Below are positions 33,787 through 42,771 of a stretch of 64,000 bases of DNA, one piece after another. The notes beneath the pieces were generated by a model, which saw only the letters and a list, made by a program, of their open reading frames with translations, made no database searches and had not been told where the DNA came from. Source of the stretch: Catalinimonas alkaloidigena (GTDB lineage Bacteria; Bacteroidota; Bacteroidia; Cytophagales; Flexibacteraceae); contig NZ_FNFO01000015.1 in assembly GCF_900100765.1 (NCBI RefSeq), positions 39,449 to 103,448 of the forward strand. Direction: 5' to 3'. Each line of letters begins with the position of its first letter. Position 1 is the stretch's first letter. Both the position numbers and the translations under genes were made by a program.

Positions 33787-34921
33787 TTTTCGTCAACCCA
33801 AGTACGTATTTCCTCTTTTTGCCCTGCCGCTTTTCCTGGTTCTGTTCTATGTGTTCGGCGGAGAAGCGCCTGTGCCGCAGGCACAGGCGAGTGCGCACGC
33901 CCGACTGGATTCGCTGAATTTTAAGCTGCCGGCAGCGGTGCTGGACCGGCGTACCGTCAAAAACAAGCTGGAAAGCTTTACAGAAGCGTACGCCCGGCGC
34001 GAAGATTATACGGCCATGCTGGAGTTGGAAGAAGAAGCGAGTGGCAAGCGCATTATCGCGAGTGCCTACAACGAAGAAGAAAAGCGACTGCTGGATAGCT
34101 TGCAAACGCAACTCCTAAAAGGAGAAAAGGAAGATTTTCTCACCAGTGTGGCCCGCCGCGCCCAAGAACCTACTCCCGCCGTTTCGTTGCCTCCTTCGGA
34201 CCTCGCCCGGAGCAATCAACCCCGACGGGAAACGGAAGAAGAACGGGAGATGCGCCTTTTCCGTCAGCAGATGCTGTTGATCGACAGCCTCAGCAAAGCT
34301 CCACCGACCGGGAAAGGGCCTGCTGACGTGAGGCCCGAACAGCCTGCCCCCCCCCAAACGCCCCCTCCGGTCGATGTACAGCGGGTCGCCTCCTCCGTCC
34401 AACGCACCCGGGGGGCGTTCCATACCATCCAGGTACGGCCCAACGATAGCCGCATCAAGGCGATCCTGGACGAAACCCTGAAGGTTGAGGAAGGAAGCCG
34501 CATCCGAATCCGGCTCATGGATCAGATCCTGGTCGGCGAGTACCTGATGGAAAAAGGCGAGTACGTCTACGGCCGTGTGACTGGTTTTGCCGCTCAGCGG
34601 GTCCTGATCACGGTGAGCGATGTGCTCCTGGGGGACACGCCTGTGCCGGTGCAATTAGAGGTGTACGATCAGGACGGCATGCCGGGACTGTATGTGCCGG
34701 GAAGCCGTTTTCGAGAGTTGACCAAGGAGATGGGGGCCAACCTTGCCAGTGGCACCGGTACGCAGGGCCGGTTACAGGATGCCCCCGATAACCAGACAGA
34801 GGTTTTTTACGAAATCGCTGATCAGCTGCTGCGTACCTCCTCCCGTGCTGCTTCCCACGCTGCTCGCCGGAACCGGGCAGAATTAAAATACAATTCCGTT
34901 CTCTACCTCGTGCATAATTAA
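33773..34921 (+). CDS. traM: TraM, conjugation protein (VirB10-like)
   Basis: 382 residues. Membrane anchor (YVFPLFALPLFLVLFYVFGG), then a Pro/Gln/Glu-rich linker, and a C-terminal beta barrel-like part with IRIRLMDQILVGEYLMEKGEYVYGRVTGFAAQRVLI, the TraM/VirB10 signature. The C-terminal portion would span toward the outer membrane. It overlaps the preceding small gene and is followed 12 bp later by traN. Confidence 0.92.
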   Translation: MKTINFRQPKYVFPLFALPLFLVLFYVFGGEAPVPQAQASAHARLDSLNFKLPAAVLDRRTVKNKLESFTEAYARREDYTAMLELEEEASGKRIIASAYNEEEKRLLDSLQTQLLKGEKEDFLTSVARRAQEPTPAVSLPPSDLARSNQPRRETEEEREMRLFRQQMLLIDSLSKAPPTGKGPADVRPEQPAPPQTPPPVDVQRVASSVQRTRGAFHTIQVRPNDSRIKAILDETLKVEEGSRIRIRLMDQILVGEYLMEKGEYVYGRVTGFAAQRVLITVSDVLLGDTPVPVQLEVYDQDGMPGLYVPGSRFRELTKEMGANLASGTGTQGRLQDAPDNQTEVFYEIADQLLRTSSRAASHAARRNRAELKYNSVLYLVHN

Positions 34922-34933
34922 ATCCAGTGATCC

Positions 34934-35866
34934 ATGATGCGCTTTCTACTCGCACTCCCCCTCCTTCTCGCTTGCTGGCTTTCCGGGGAAAGTCACGCTC
35001 ATCCGGAAGCATTTCCCAATGCTGCGCAAACCCGGCCCCCGGAAAAGCCCCGGACGAGGCTGCGTACCATCTACCTCCACGAAACCATCACCACCGTTTT
35101 TATCTGCTCTGAGCGCATTCAGAAGGGTGATTTGAGTACTTCTTACGTCGAAGGAGATTTACTGGCTCCCAACATCCTGCGTATCAAACCGGTCCTGCAA
35201 CACCTCCCTGAGCAACTGTTGGCGCAATCGGCTGAAGGCCGCGCGGTGGATGCACCTCGCAGTATTGACGCTTCTCTGCCCGCCGGCACTTCCCTGGGCA
35301 TGGTCACCATTCTGACGGAAACGTATCTGCTCCAGTTCAACCTCGTGTATGCACCGGCGACAGAGGCAGACAAACAGGTTTGCGTAACGCAAGCAGATGG
35401 CATTCCCCTGCTCACCGGAGAGATGAGCTTATCTTCTCAGGAAATGAAAGCGTTTTGCCTGCAGATTCTGCGGAAAAAACCTCGGCCTGATGCTGTAAAG
35501 ACGAAGGCGTATAAGATGGAACTTCGGCTCAATAACCTGTATACAGTGGGAGATTACTTCTTTGTCGATGTCACATTGCTCAACCACACGCACATTCCCT
35601 ATGACATTGACCAGATTCGCTTTAAGGTGGCGGACAAACGCATCACGAAAGCTACCAACGTCCAGGACATTGAACTCTCGCCCGCATTTCAGCTCTACGC
35701 AGCCACGCATTTCCAGGACCAGTATCACAATGTATTTGTGTTCAAGAAGTTTACATTCCCCGCGGATAAGGTGTTCACCATCGAGTTTGCGGAAGAGCAG
35801 CTTTCCGGTCGAAGGATTGAGTTAAAAATCGACTACCAGGATTTGCTCAGCGCCGATCTGTTATGA
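34934..35866 (+). CDS. traN: TraN, conjugation protein (VirB9-like, DUF4138)
   Basis: 310 residues. Signal peptide (FLLALPLLLACWLSGESHA), IYLHETITTVFICSERIQ as the usual strand at the start of the DUF4138 domain, and LNNLYTVGDYFFVDVTLLNHTHIPYDIDQIRFKV toward the end. VirB9/TraN forms the outer-membrane core complex with TraM. It ends with ATGA overlapping a small frame. Confidence 0.9.
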   Translation: MMRFLLALPLLLACWLSGESHAHPEAFPNAAQTRPPEKPRTRLRTIYLHETITTVFICSERIQKGDLSTSYVEGDLLAPNILRIKPVLQHLPEQLLAQSAEGRAVDAPRSIDASLPAGTSLGMVTILTETYLLQFNLVYAPATEADKQVCVTQADGIPLLTGEMSLSSQEMKAFCLQILRKKPRPDAVKTKAYKMELRLNNLYTVGDYFFVDVTLLNHTHIPYDIDQIRFKVADKRITKATNVQDIELSPAFQLYAATHFQDQYHNVFVFKKFTFPADKVFTIEFAEEQLSGRRIELKIDYQDLLSADLL

Positions 35867-36048
35867 GAAGAGAGCAACTACCTCGGTGGGTCGGTGGGGG
35901 GAGTGGATACAAAACTCTCTTCGGAAGAGGAACCTATACCTCCCTGGAGTGGGTCCTTGCTTTTTATCCCCACGTCTGGCTTTTGGCAGAATCATGGTAC
36001 ACCCGTTCAGTAGTGCGTTTAGTGTCACCGGTAGGGCACTTGGCCTGA
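35863..36048 (+). CDS. Small hypothetical protein between traN and the coupling gene
   Basis: 61 residues starting inside the traN stop (ATGA overlap). Trp/Tyr-rich (TSLEWVLAFYPHVWLLAESWY) and ends 15 bp before the coupling protein gene. The overlap is typical of real tra genes, but no family is recognised. Confidence 0.3.
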   Translation: MRREQLPRWVGGGSGYKTLFGRGTYTSLEWVLAFYPHVWLLAESWYTRSVVRLVSPVGHLA

Positions 36049-36063
36049 CCCTCCTCTGAAACC

Positions 36064-38070
36064 ATGGAAGAAACCAGTGAGCTGAAAAAGCTTTACGCTC
36101 TGCTTCAGGCAGCCGTTTATGTACTGGTCCTGCTGGATGCGGCCGTATTTGTACTGGCGTTTAAGCCCTTCATGCCTACGCTTCTTGTAGCGTTGTTGCA
36201 CCGGCTGGCCCGGATTCCTGTGTTTGACAATGTACTCTACATTCGACTCAGCTTGCTGGTGGTCATCGGCATGGTCAGCGTGGGAACAAAAGCCAGAAAG
36301 AATCTCCACTTTCGAACGGGCCGGTACGTGGTGGCACCTTTGGTAATAGGGCTTCTGCTTTTGTTCGGTTCGGTTCCTTTTTACCACCCTGCGTTTGCAG
36401 CCGAGCCCGTGCTGGCTGGCTTTGCTTGGTCTGAGCTGGTGTACATGCTGGGTGGGGCAGGGGGGGCACTGCTAACGCACCTGGCACTGGACAACCTGAG
36501 TAAACGCGTTCAGTCCTCACTTCTGAAGGATAAATTCAATGTAGAGAACGAAAGTTTTCAGCAACCCCAGCGGTGTGAGCGAACCGAATATTCGGTGAAC
36601 ATTCCGATGCTTTTTTACTGGAAGGGAAAAGTCAGAAAGGGGTGGCTCAACGTGGCCAATCCCTTCCGGGGACTGCTCCTGTTTGGTACACCGGGATCAG
36701 GCAAAACGTTCGGGATCATCAATCCGTGTATTAAGCAGATGTTGAGCAAGGGGTTTTCGCTTCTGGTCTACGATTTTAAACATCCAGATCTGGGCAAAGT
36801 AGCCTATCACCATTACCGCTTGCACCATCAGCAAGGCAAGCCTTTGGCCCACCATGCCTTTCACGTGATCAACCTGGATGAGGTTGAAAAAAGCCGACGG
36901 GTGAACCCGTTGCGCGCTGATTACATCCAGACGATGGCAGATGCCTACGAATCTGCGGAAGCGCTGGTGGAGGCCCTGCGGAGGGGAGACCGGGCCCGGG
37001 GAAGCGATCAGTTTTTTACCCAGTCAGCCGTCAACTTCCTGACGGCGGTAATCTATTTTCTGGCCCGCTACCAGCAGGGAAGGTATTCCACACTGGCGCA
37101 TGTGCTGGCTTTTCTGAACCTGGGCTACGAGGAACTGTTTTCCACCCTGTTTCAGGAAGCAGAGCTGGAATTTGTGCTCAGTCCCTTTGAGAGTGCCTAC
37201 CGGAACAAAGCCTACGAACAGTTGGAGGGGCAGATCGGGACGGTACGCGTGCAAACCAGCCGACTGCTCACCAAAGAAAGCTGCTGGGTCTTCACCGGAG
37301 ACGATGTGCCTCTGGCCTTAAATGATCCTCGTCATCCATCGGTGCTGATCCTGGCCAACAACCCGGCGACCCAGAGCATCAACAGTGCCTGTTATTCTGT
37401 GGTGTTGAACCGCATCACGCGTCTGATCAACAGGAAAGGAGGTTGCCCTTCCGGCATCATCGCTGATGAGTTTCCCACGGTCTATTTTCACAAGATCGAG
37501 AACCTGATAGCAACCGCCCGCAGCAACCGGGTGGCGACGGTACTGGGGCTGCAGGATCTGCCCCAGCTCAAAGCACAGTACGGAAAAGAGACGGCCGATG
37601 TGCTTACCTCAGTGCCCGCGCATGTGCTCTCCGGGAAGGTCAATCACCGGGAAACGTTGGATTGGCTAGAGAAGCTCTTTGGCAAAGTAAAACAGGTGCG
37701 AGGCGGGCTTTCGATTGACCGGAACCGGACCACCAGCAGTCTTAACGAACACAGCGATGCCCTGATCCCGGCACACAAAATTGCAGATTTGAAAGCGGGT
37801 GAATTGGTCGGTAAACTGGCCTACGAATCGGATCGGTATACCGGACAGTACCAGACCAGTAACCTGCATTGCAAGGTCAACCTATCGCTCAAGGAGGTGG
37901 CAGAAGAAGAACAGAAGTACCAGGATCTACCCAGGTATTATAACTTTGGAGACGCCCAGCAGAAGCAACAACGGTTGTTGGCACACCTGCTGCAGGTGAA
38001 ACAAGAAGTAAAACAGATCACACAACAGGCACAGAGCCATGCAAATTACGCAGGAAATGCTGGGCAGTAG
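36064..38070 (+). CDS. Type IV secretion coupling protein (VirD4/TraG-like)
   Basis: 668 residues. Several N-terminal membrane segments (YALLQAAVYVLVLLDAAVFV, LSLLVVIGMVSVG, VVAPLVIGLLLLF, FAWSELVYMLGGAG), Walker A GTPGSGKT at 208-215, LLVYDFKHPDL after it, VLILANNPATQSINSA and IIADEFPTVYF (Walker B). This is the Bacteroidota MobC/VirD4-type ATPase that delivers the relaxase-DNA complex to the T4SS. It overlaps the XRE regulator by 32 bp, so both are translated from one message. Confidence 0.93.
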   Translation: MEETSELKKLYALLQAAVYVLVLLDAAVFVLAFKPFMPTLLVALLHRLARIPVFDNVLYIRLSLLVVIGMVSVGTKARKNLHFRTGRYVVAPLVIGLLLLFGSVPFYHPAFAAEPVLAGFAWSELVYMLGGAGGALLTHLALDNLSKRVQSSLLKDKFNVENESFQQPQRCERTEYSVNIPMLFYWKGKVRKGWLNVANPFRGLLLFGTPGSGKTFGIINPCIKQMLSKGFSLLVYDFKHPDLGKVAYHHYRLHHQQGKPLAHHAFHVINLDEVEKSRRVNPLRADYIQTMADAYESAEALVEALRRGDRARGSDQFFTQSAVNFLTAVIYFLARYQQGRYSTLAHVLAFLNLGYEELFSTLFQEAELEFVLSPFESAYRNKAYEQLEGQIGTVRVQTSRLLTKESCWVFTGDDVPLALNDPRHPSVLILANNPATQSINSACYSVVLNRITRLINRKGGCPSGIIADEFPTVYFHKIENLIATARSNRVATVLGLQDLPQLKAQYGKETADVLTSVPAHVLSGKVNHRETLDWLEKLFGKVKQVRGGLSIDRNRTTSSLNEHSDALIPAHKIADLKAGELVGKLAYESDRYTGQYQTSNLHCKVNLSLKEVAEEEQKYQDLPRYYNFGDAQQKQQRLLAHLLQVKQEVKQITQQAQSHANYAGNAGQ

Positions 38071-38425
38071 GCTACACGCGTTACGGAAAGCACTTGGGAA
38101 AAAGCAGACGGAAGTGATGGAGCAGACGCAAGCCACCCAAGCAGCCATCAGCCGCCTGGAGGCGGGCAAAGGCGGCAGCATCGAGGTGCTGCTGTCCATG
38201 ATCAACTATTACAATCGGTACTTTGTCATGGATCAGCTTTTTGAACCGGAATTTACAATCCTGCGCCGTGGCCAAAAGCGTATCGAGCTACATTTTGATC
38301 AGCTGATCCTGCAGGAAGTATCGGCCCTGGAAGGGGAGATCAACGAGCGCCTCAACCAGATTCGGAAGATGGTGCAATCTACTTCTTCACAGGTTCCGAC
38401 GAGTCTGGACGATGAGATTGTTTAA
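38039..38425 (+). CDS. XRE-family helix-turn-helix regulator
   Basis: 128 residues. HTH at about 8-40 (LHALRKALGKKQTEVMEQTQATQAAISRLEAG) and IEVLLSMINYYNRYF after it. The C-terminal half (LEGEINERLNQIRKMV) is a coiled coil for dimerisation. Encoded at the 3' end of the tra operon; it could provide feedback control of transfer genes. The 3' end overlaps the convergent M23 gene by 47 bp. Confidence 0.85.
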   Translation: MQITQEMLGSRLHALRKALGKKQTEVMEQTQATQAAISRLEAGKGGSIEVLLSMINYYNRYFVMDQLFEPEFTILRRGQKRIELHFDQLILQEVSALEGEINERLNQIRKMVQSTSSQVPTSLDDEIV

Positions 38426-39080
38426 CGATCCATTGCAGGTAGGGAAGCGGGTCAACGTAGTGCCCTCTGTACCGGAGTGCGAAATGTAAATGATTTCCGG
38501 TGGCACGCCCGGTGTGGCCGGTCATGCCCAAAAGATGACCCGCCGCAAGAAACTGCCCTTCGCGGACAAAAAAGCAGGAAAGGTGTCCGTAAATGGATTC
38601 ATAGGCTGGCGCCGCCCGTTGCTCTGATGCATCGGCGGGAAGAGGGTGACGAACTTTTACATACATGCCCAGGCGGGGATCATAGGCCACTTTGGTGACC
38701 TCACCAGCCATCCAGCACCGTACCGAATCACGACCAGCCTGCAAGTCGAGACCGGCATGAAACTGTACCCCGGGTTGGGCCTTGCCTGGATCCCGGCGGT
38801 AGCCGAAGGGACTGGTTACCCGCAACGAATCCAGAGGCAGACGGGCGGCCGTGAAGGCCGTTGAGGATACAGTGGTGCTGGGTCGGACGGGAACAGGAGG
38901 GGCGTCTGGTGTGCGCTGCCCAGGGTTGGCGGGTAGTGAAAGGGAAGCACGGCGCACCCGAATGGGCGTACCTGTTGGTTCAACGGAGTGAAAGGGAGTG
39001 GGGGGGGCGGAAGGCGGCTGGGCATACGCGGATGAAGAAAGAATGCCGAGGAGCACGAAAAACCAATGTATGGTATGCAA
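38379..39080 (-). CDS. M23 family metallopeptidase, secreted peptidoglycan hydrolase
   Basis: 233 residues. Signal peptide (FVLLGILSSSAYAQ), a Pro/Ser-rich linker, and an M23 domain: SPFGYRRDP, HAGLDLQAG (first His-Asp), YGHLSCFF and HLHFALRY (HxH). All LytM-type zinc ligands (His..Asp..HxH) appear. It would cut peptide cross-links. On conjugative elements such enzymes open the cell wall for the T4SS channel; being on the opposite strand and divergent from 39132 it has its own promoter. Confidence 0.88.
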   Translation of the reverse strand: MHTIHWFFVLLGILSSSAYAQPPSAPPTPFHSVEPTGTPIRVRRASLSLPANPGQRTPDAPPVPVRPSTTVSSTAFTAARLPLDSLRVTSPFGYRRDPGKAQPGVQFHAGLDLQAGRDSVRCWMAGEVTKVAYDPRLGMYVKVRHPLPADASEQRAAPAYESIYGHLSCFFVREGQFLAAGHLLGMTGHTGRATGNHLHFALRYRGHYVDPLPYLQWIVKQSHRPDSSEPVKK

Positions 39081-39131
39081 GAGGAATATATTTTTTGTAA
39101 AATAGACGTTAAATATAAATAGTAAGAATAG

Positions 39132-40145
39132 ATGGAGTACGATCTGAACCGGCTGCCCTTTGTGAAACTGGAGAAAATAGGTATATCCAAAGATGATATA
39201 TTCGCTTTGCCATTGGATGATATTCAGGCGTTAAAAACCGGCCGCACCACCAGCCTGTTGGATTTACACCTTCAGGAAGCGGATCTCAAAATCAAGGGGA
39301 AGTTGAGTGTCTATCCCCTGGCCGATGGATCGCTGGATCTGAAAGTACATCCTGTACGTCAACAAATCCAGAACGATGATCAGCTGGGACCAAAGCAGTT
39401 GCAGCAACTGCAGGAAGGAAAGCTGATCGTCTCTGAACGCATAAGTCTGAACGGGGAAAAGGAAAAATACCTTTTTCAACTGGACCGGGAGATCAACGAG
39501 ATCAAGAAAATCAGGGTGGCTGACATTCAGGTACCCAGTAGTAAACTTTCAGCACAGCAACAGGCGGATCTGCTGGAAGGAAAGAAGATAGTGATCAACA
39601 CCCACCAGGGGGAAAAAAGCTTAAGGCTCGATTTGATCAACGCCAAAGGCTACACACTGGAATTGATGGAACAGCCGCGGCAGGTGGAGCGGAAAGCAGC
39701 CCAGGTAAGCCGGGAAGCTTCACCGGAAGTTCAGCCTTTTCACACGTTGTATGCCGGAGAAAAGAAGGAGAAACTTTTAGGAAAAGATGCCGAAGGGCAG
39801 CTGTATGAAGGAAAACAGACCGGAGAGACTGTCCAGTGGAAGCCGGCAGGCCCACAGGCGCAGGCTTGGGTTCGTGAGAATCAGATTGTGATCCCGTTCC
39901 TACCAAGTACCCGAACCGGACAGGATACGTTTTACGGCAAAGACCTGAACGGGAATTACTATGTGACAGAGAAGCGGGAAGTAGCCAGCAAAGGCCTGAA
40001 AGAGGGCTGGCTGAAAATCGATCGGAAGGAGGGGATGGCCCTGGAAACAGGGGAAATGCAGTCTCTGGAACGAGCGGCTTTGCCCGGGAAAGAGATTGTA
40101 GGCGAAGTACCAGCCCCGGCGCGCTCCGCCGGTCACCGTCGTTAA
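39132..40145 (+). CDS. DUF4099/DUF3945-like protein of Bacteroidota conjugative elements
   Basis: 337 residues. The start (NRLPFVKLEKIGISKDDIFALPLDDIQALKTGRTTSLLDL) matches the DUF4099 domain and repeats like LQQLQEGKLIV and QADLLEGKKIVI are the DUF3945-like units; QTGETVQWKPAGPQAQAWVRENQIVIP completes one. These proteins accompany primase and topoisomerase genes on conjugative elements; their function is unknown. The 5' end faces the divergent M23 gene. Confidence 0.8.
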   Translation: MEYDLNRLPFVKLEKIGISKDDIFALPLDDIQALKTGRTTSLLDLHLQEADLKIKGKLSVYPLADGSLDLKVHPVRQQIQNDDQLGPKQLQQLQEGKLIVSERISLNGEKEKYLFQLDREINEIKKIRVADIQVPSSKLSAQQQADLLEGKKIVINTHQGEKSLRLDLINAKGYTLELMEQPRQVERKAAQVSREASPEVQPFHTLYAGEKKEKLLGKDAEGQLYEGKQTGETVQWKPAGPQAQAWVRENQIVIPFLPSTRTGQDTFYGKDLNGNYYVTEKREVASKGLKEGWLKIDRKEGMALETGEMQSLERAALPGKEIVGEVPAPARSAGHRR

Positions 40146-40163
40146 TGGGGAAGAACGGCTCAA

Positions 40164-41225
40164 ATGGCTTACGATTTTACCTACTTTAAGCAGCGCGTTT
40201 CGATTATACAGGCCGCAGAAGCTTTGGGATATCGTCACAATCCTCATGCCGGACGCAATCCGGTCGAATACTGTCATCCGGAACATGCGAATGTGATCAT
40301 CCGCAATCCGCATGATCCTGTCAAACAACTCTATTTTACCAGGCATGACGATACCAACCGTGGCTCTGTGATTGACTTTGTTCGGCACCGGCTTCACTTG
40401 TTTGGTGTTCGGGAATCTAGTGAGATGGCTGGCGTCAACAAAGTATTGCACCAGCTGGCTCAGGTCGATTATCAGCCGACTGCTCTTTTACCAGAGGTAG
40501 GTGCTAAAAAGACATTCGTCCGGGAGCGCTACCACTGTCGTCCGGCCCAGCTCCAGGACCTGGGTTACCTGCAACGGAAGCGCGGACTTTCTGAAGAAAC
40601 GCTACTTGCCTTCTTGCCTTACCTGCAAAAAGTGGTGGACCTGGAATCAGCAAAGAAGTGGGAAAACATTGGATTTCCGTACCGGGTCGTGGAAGAAAGT
40701 CAGTGGCGGGGCCTGGAGCTGGTCAACTACCATTTCAAGCGGTTTGCCGCCGGTAGTGACCGGCAACACGCCTGTTGGTTTGCAGGCTGCACGATGGTCC
40801 CGGAAAAAGTAATGTGGGCCGAAAGTGCCATTGATGCCATGAGCTTTTTTCAGCTCTCCCAACGTACTTCACCCACTCGCTTCTCACTGAAACATACGCT
40901 TTATGTAGCCGTAGGAGGTGCCCTGGCCCGTGCTCAGGCAGAACATGTATTGCGCTTATATCCCTATGCTCGACACTATACCATTTTTGATGCCGATCTG
41001 GCGGGTCGGCTGCAGACCATACGCTTGGCGGCTTACCGGTTGGGCGTATCCCTTACGCTCCGCCGCGAGCAGCATCAGGTCCATTTTCAGCTGCCCGACC
41101 GGACGTTTGCAATCCCCATCGATGAAATCTCTCTGCACCGATTCCGAACGCTCTCACACTTAAATGTGCAACTCGTGGAATACCGGCCCCGTGGGAAAGA
41201 CTTTAATCAGATGCTCACAGAATAA
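40164..41225 (+). CDS. Toprim-domain protein, primase-like (DUF3991-type)
   Basis: 353 residues. MAYDFTYFKQRVSIIQAAEALGY and YCHPEHANVIIRNPHDPVK form the N-terminal part of the CHC2/DUF3991 type, though without a full zinc ligand set. RGSVIDFVRHRL follows as in primases. The Toprim core is at about 210-290 (VMWAESAIDAMSF, YTIFDADLAG), which provides the catalytic Glu and Asp pair. Probably primes DNA in the recipient. 18 bp after the DUF4099 gene, so co-transcribed. Confidence 0.82.
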   Translation: MAYDFTYFKQRVSIIQAAEALGYRHNPHAGRNPVEYCHPEHANVIIRNPHDPVKQLYFTRHDDTNRGSVIDFVRHRLHLFGVRESSEMAGVNKVLHQLAQVDYQPTALLPEVGAKKTFVRERYHCRPAQLQDLGYLQRKRGLSEETLLAFLPYLQKVVDLESAKKWENIGFPYRVVEESQWRGLELVNYHFKRFAAGSDRQHACWFAGCTMVPEKVMWAESAIDAMSFFQLSQRTSPTRFSLKHTLYVAVGGALARAQAEHVLRLYPYARHYTIFDADLAGRLQTIRLAAYRLGVSLTLRREQHQVHFQLPDRTFAIPIDEISLHRFRTLSHLNVQLVEYRPRGKDFNQMLTE

Positions 41226-41368
41226 TCTCAGATGCGTGCTTCCACCTTCTGGCTGCAGGGCAGAAGAGACAAAGCAGCCAGATGGGAGACTTTCCAACCG
41301 GTAGACTGCGCCAGACGGACGGAGGTTGGCAGTTGCCCTAGACCTCCTTGCGTGATGACCCTATCGTA

Positions 41369-41845
41369 ATGATGACCGAAATGATGAAACAAATTTTAGG
41401 AGTATGCCTTCTACTCGCGGTCGCCGCCTGCACCGCTACACGCGGCGACGAGCCGGTTCCCGTTGAAACTACAGCCCGATTCCGCGTACGTTTGGAGCAG
41501 ACCGGCGATACGGCCGTCTTTTATCGGGTGATGCAGGTTACCGAAAACCTGCAGTTTACCGGTACGCAGCAGCCCGCGGAAGGGGAGTGGGACAGTGCAC
41601 AGGAAAAGCTCAAAACGGCATATGATGTAGAGACCATTGTGCCCGTCAAAAGTATCGAGGTGCATACCAAAGCTCTGTTTCTACCGACCGCCGTCTGGCA
41701 AGACTCAGTGGATCGGGCGTACAGGGTCACCACCCGGATTCAGGTATGGCGGGACGGGGAAATCCAGCAAGACACCACCTTGTTGACACATGATGAGGAC
41801 TTGGCGGGCGAGGGCATTTTCGATGCAACTTACCTGGCGGAATAA
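41369..41845 (+). CDS. Hypothetical lipoprotein
   Basis: 158 residues. Signal peptide with lipobox AVAAC, then a beta-rich domain (FRVRLEQTGDTAVFYRVMQVTEN, KSIEVHTKALFLP). Several in-frame ATGs in a row leave the start uncertain. No family recognised. Follows the primase by 143 bp with the same direction, at the end of the transfer region. Confidence 0.6.
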   Translation: MMTEMMKQILGVCLLLAVAACTATRGDEPVPVETTARFRVRLEQTGDTAVFYRVMQVTENLQFTGTQQPAEGEWDSAQEKLKTAYDVETIVPVKSIEVHTKALFLPTAVWQDSVDRAYRVTTRIQVWRDGEIQQDTTLLTHDEDLAGEGIFDATYLAE

Positions 41846-41961
41846 GAAGGGGTTAGCCTTGTGCCAGAGCGGTGGTTCTGCGTACCTAAGACAGCAGTTT
41901 CTGGTTCCATTCCCTGCTGCCGAAGTGGTAGGAGGCTGCAGATGGGTAATACGATGCGGCC

Positions 41962-42771
41962 TTATGCTCCAACATCATTTTTGTCTGTTAAGTAGTCATA
42001 CAGCTGCTTCCGATAAGTCAGTCCGATACTGATGCGTTTCGGGTCTCCAGCACTGTTGCTCATCCAGAGAAAGTCGCCATTGAAGCTGGTTACCTGATGC
42101 AGGTTGATGATGGCACTTTTATGCACCCTGATGAAAGGAGGGGAGGGGAGACTGGCTTCAATGTTGGCAAGCGTATTGCGCACAGTATAGGTCTCGTGCG
42201 CCACGGTGGTAAGCACGACCTGATTTTTATAGTCCGCGTTACGGCTTTCCACACAGATCAGTTCTGCCAAGGGGATGCGGACGTTGCGCTGTCGTTTTTC
42301 ATGGCGTCCGATGATAAACGGAGTACCTTCTTCATCCGTCCGCAAGAGTTGAAGCTTCTCTTCCACCTGCATCAGTTGTTTGCGTTTTTCTACCCTGCGC
42401 AGTGCTTCGCACAGTGCCGCCTGGCGGACGGGTTTGAGCAGGTAATGTAGGATCTCCGGGGCTAGTTCGTAGCTTTCATGGGCATACTCCTGGTAGGCGC
42501 TGACCAGCACGTAGAACTCCACTTGCCGGGTGTTGAGCATGGCCCGGATCAGCTCCAGTCCTGAGAGCACTGGCATCTGTATATCGACAAACAGCACGTC
42601 GACGGATTGATCTGGATGTGCGGCAAGATATTCAAGCGCTTGGAGGGGATCTGTGGTCGTAAAGATCACCTGAACCTCAGCCTTTCGTAACAGAAACACG
42701 AGAGCATCAATGGCCGGTGGTTCGTCGTCAACGATCATACAGGTAAGCGGCGTTTTCATCGTCTCATTCAT
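41962..42771 (-). CDS. LytTR-type response regulator
   Basis: 269 residues. Receiver domain with MIVDDEPPA (Asp15/16) and phosphoacceptor in VLFVDIQMP (Asp63), LLKPV later, then a LytTR DNA-binding domain (about 165-265, FIRVHKSAIINLHQVTSF). Translation overlaps the preceding kinase gene by 8 bp, so a dedicated two-component system. LytTR regulators bind direct repeats and typically control surface or peptide-sensing genes. Confidence 0.93.
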   Translation of the reverse strand: MNETMKTPLTCMIVDDEPPAIDALVFLLRKAEVQVIFTTTDPLQALEYLAAHPDQSVDVLFVDIQMPVLSGLELIRAMLNTRQVEFYVLVSAYQEYAHESYELAPEILHYLLKPVRQAALCEALRRVEKRKQLMQVEEKLQLLRTDEEGTPFIIGRHEKRQRNVRIPLAELICVESRNADYKNQVVLTTVAHETYTVRNTLANIEASLPSPPFIRVHKSAIINLHQVTSFNGDFLWMSNSAGDPKRISIGLTYRKQLYDYLTDKNDVGA

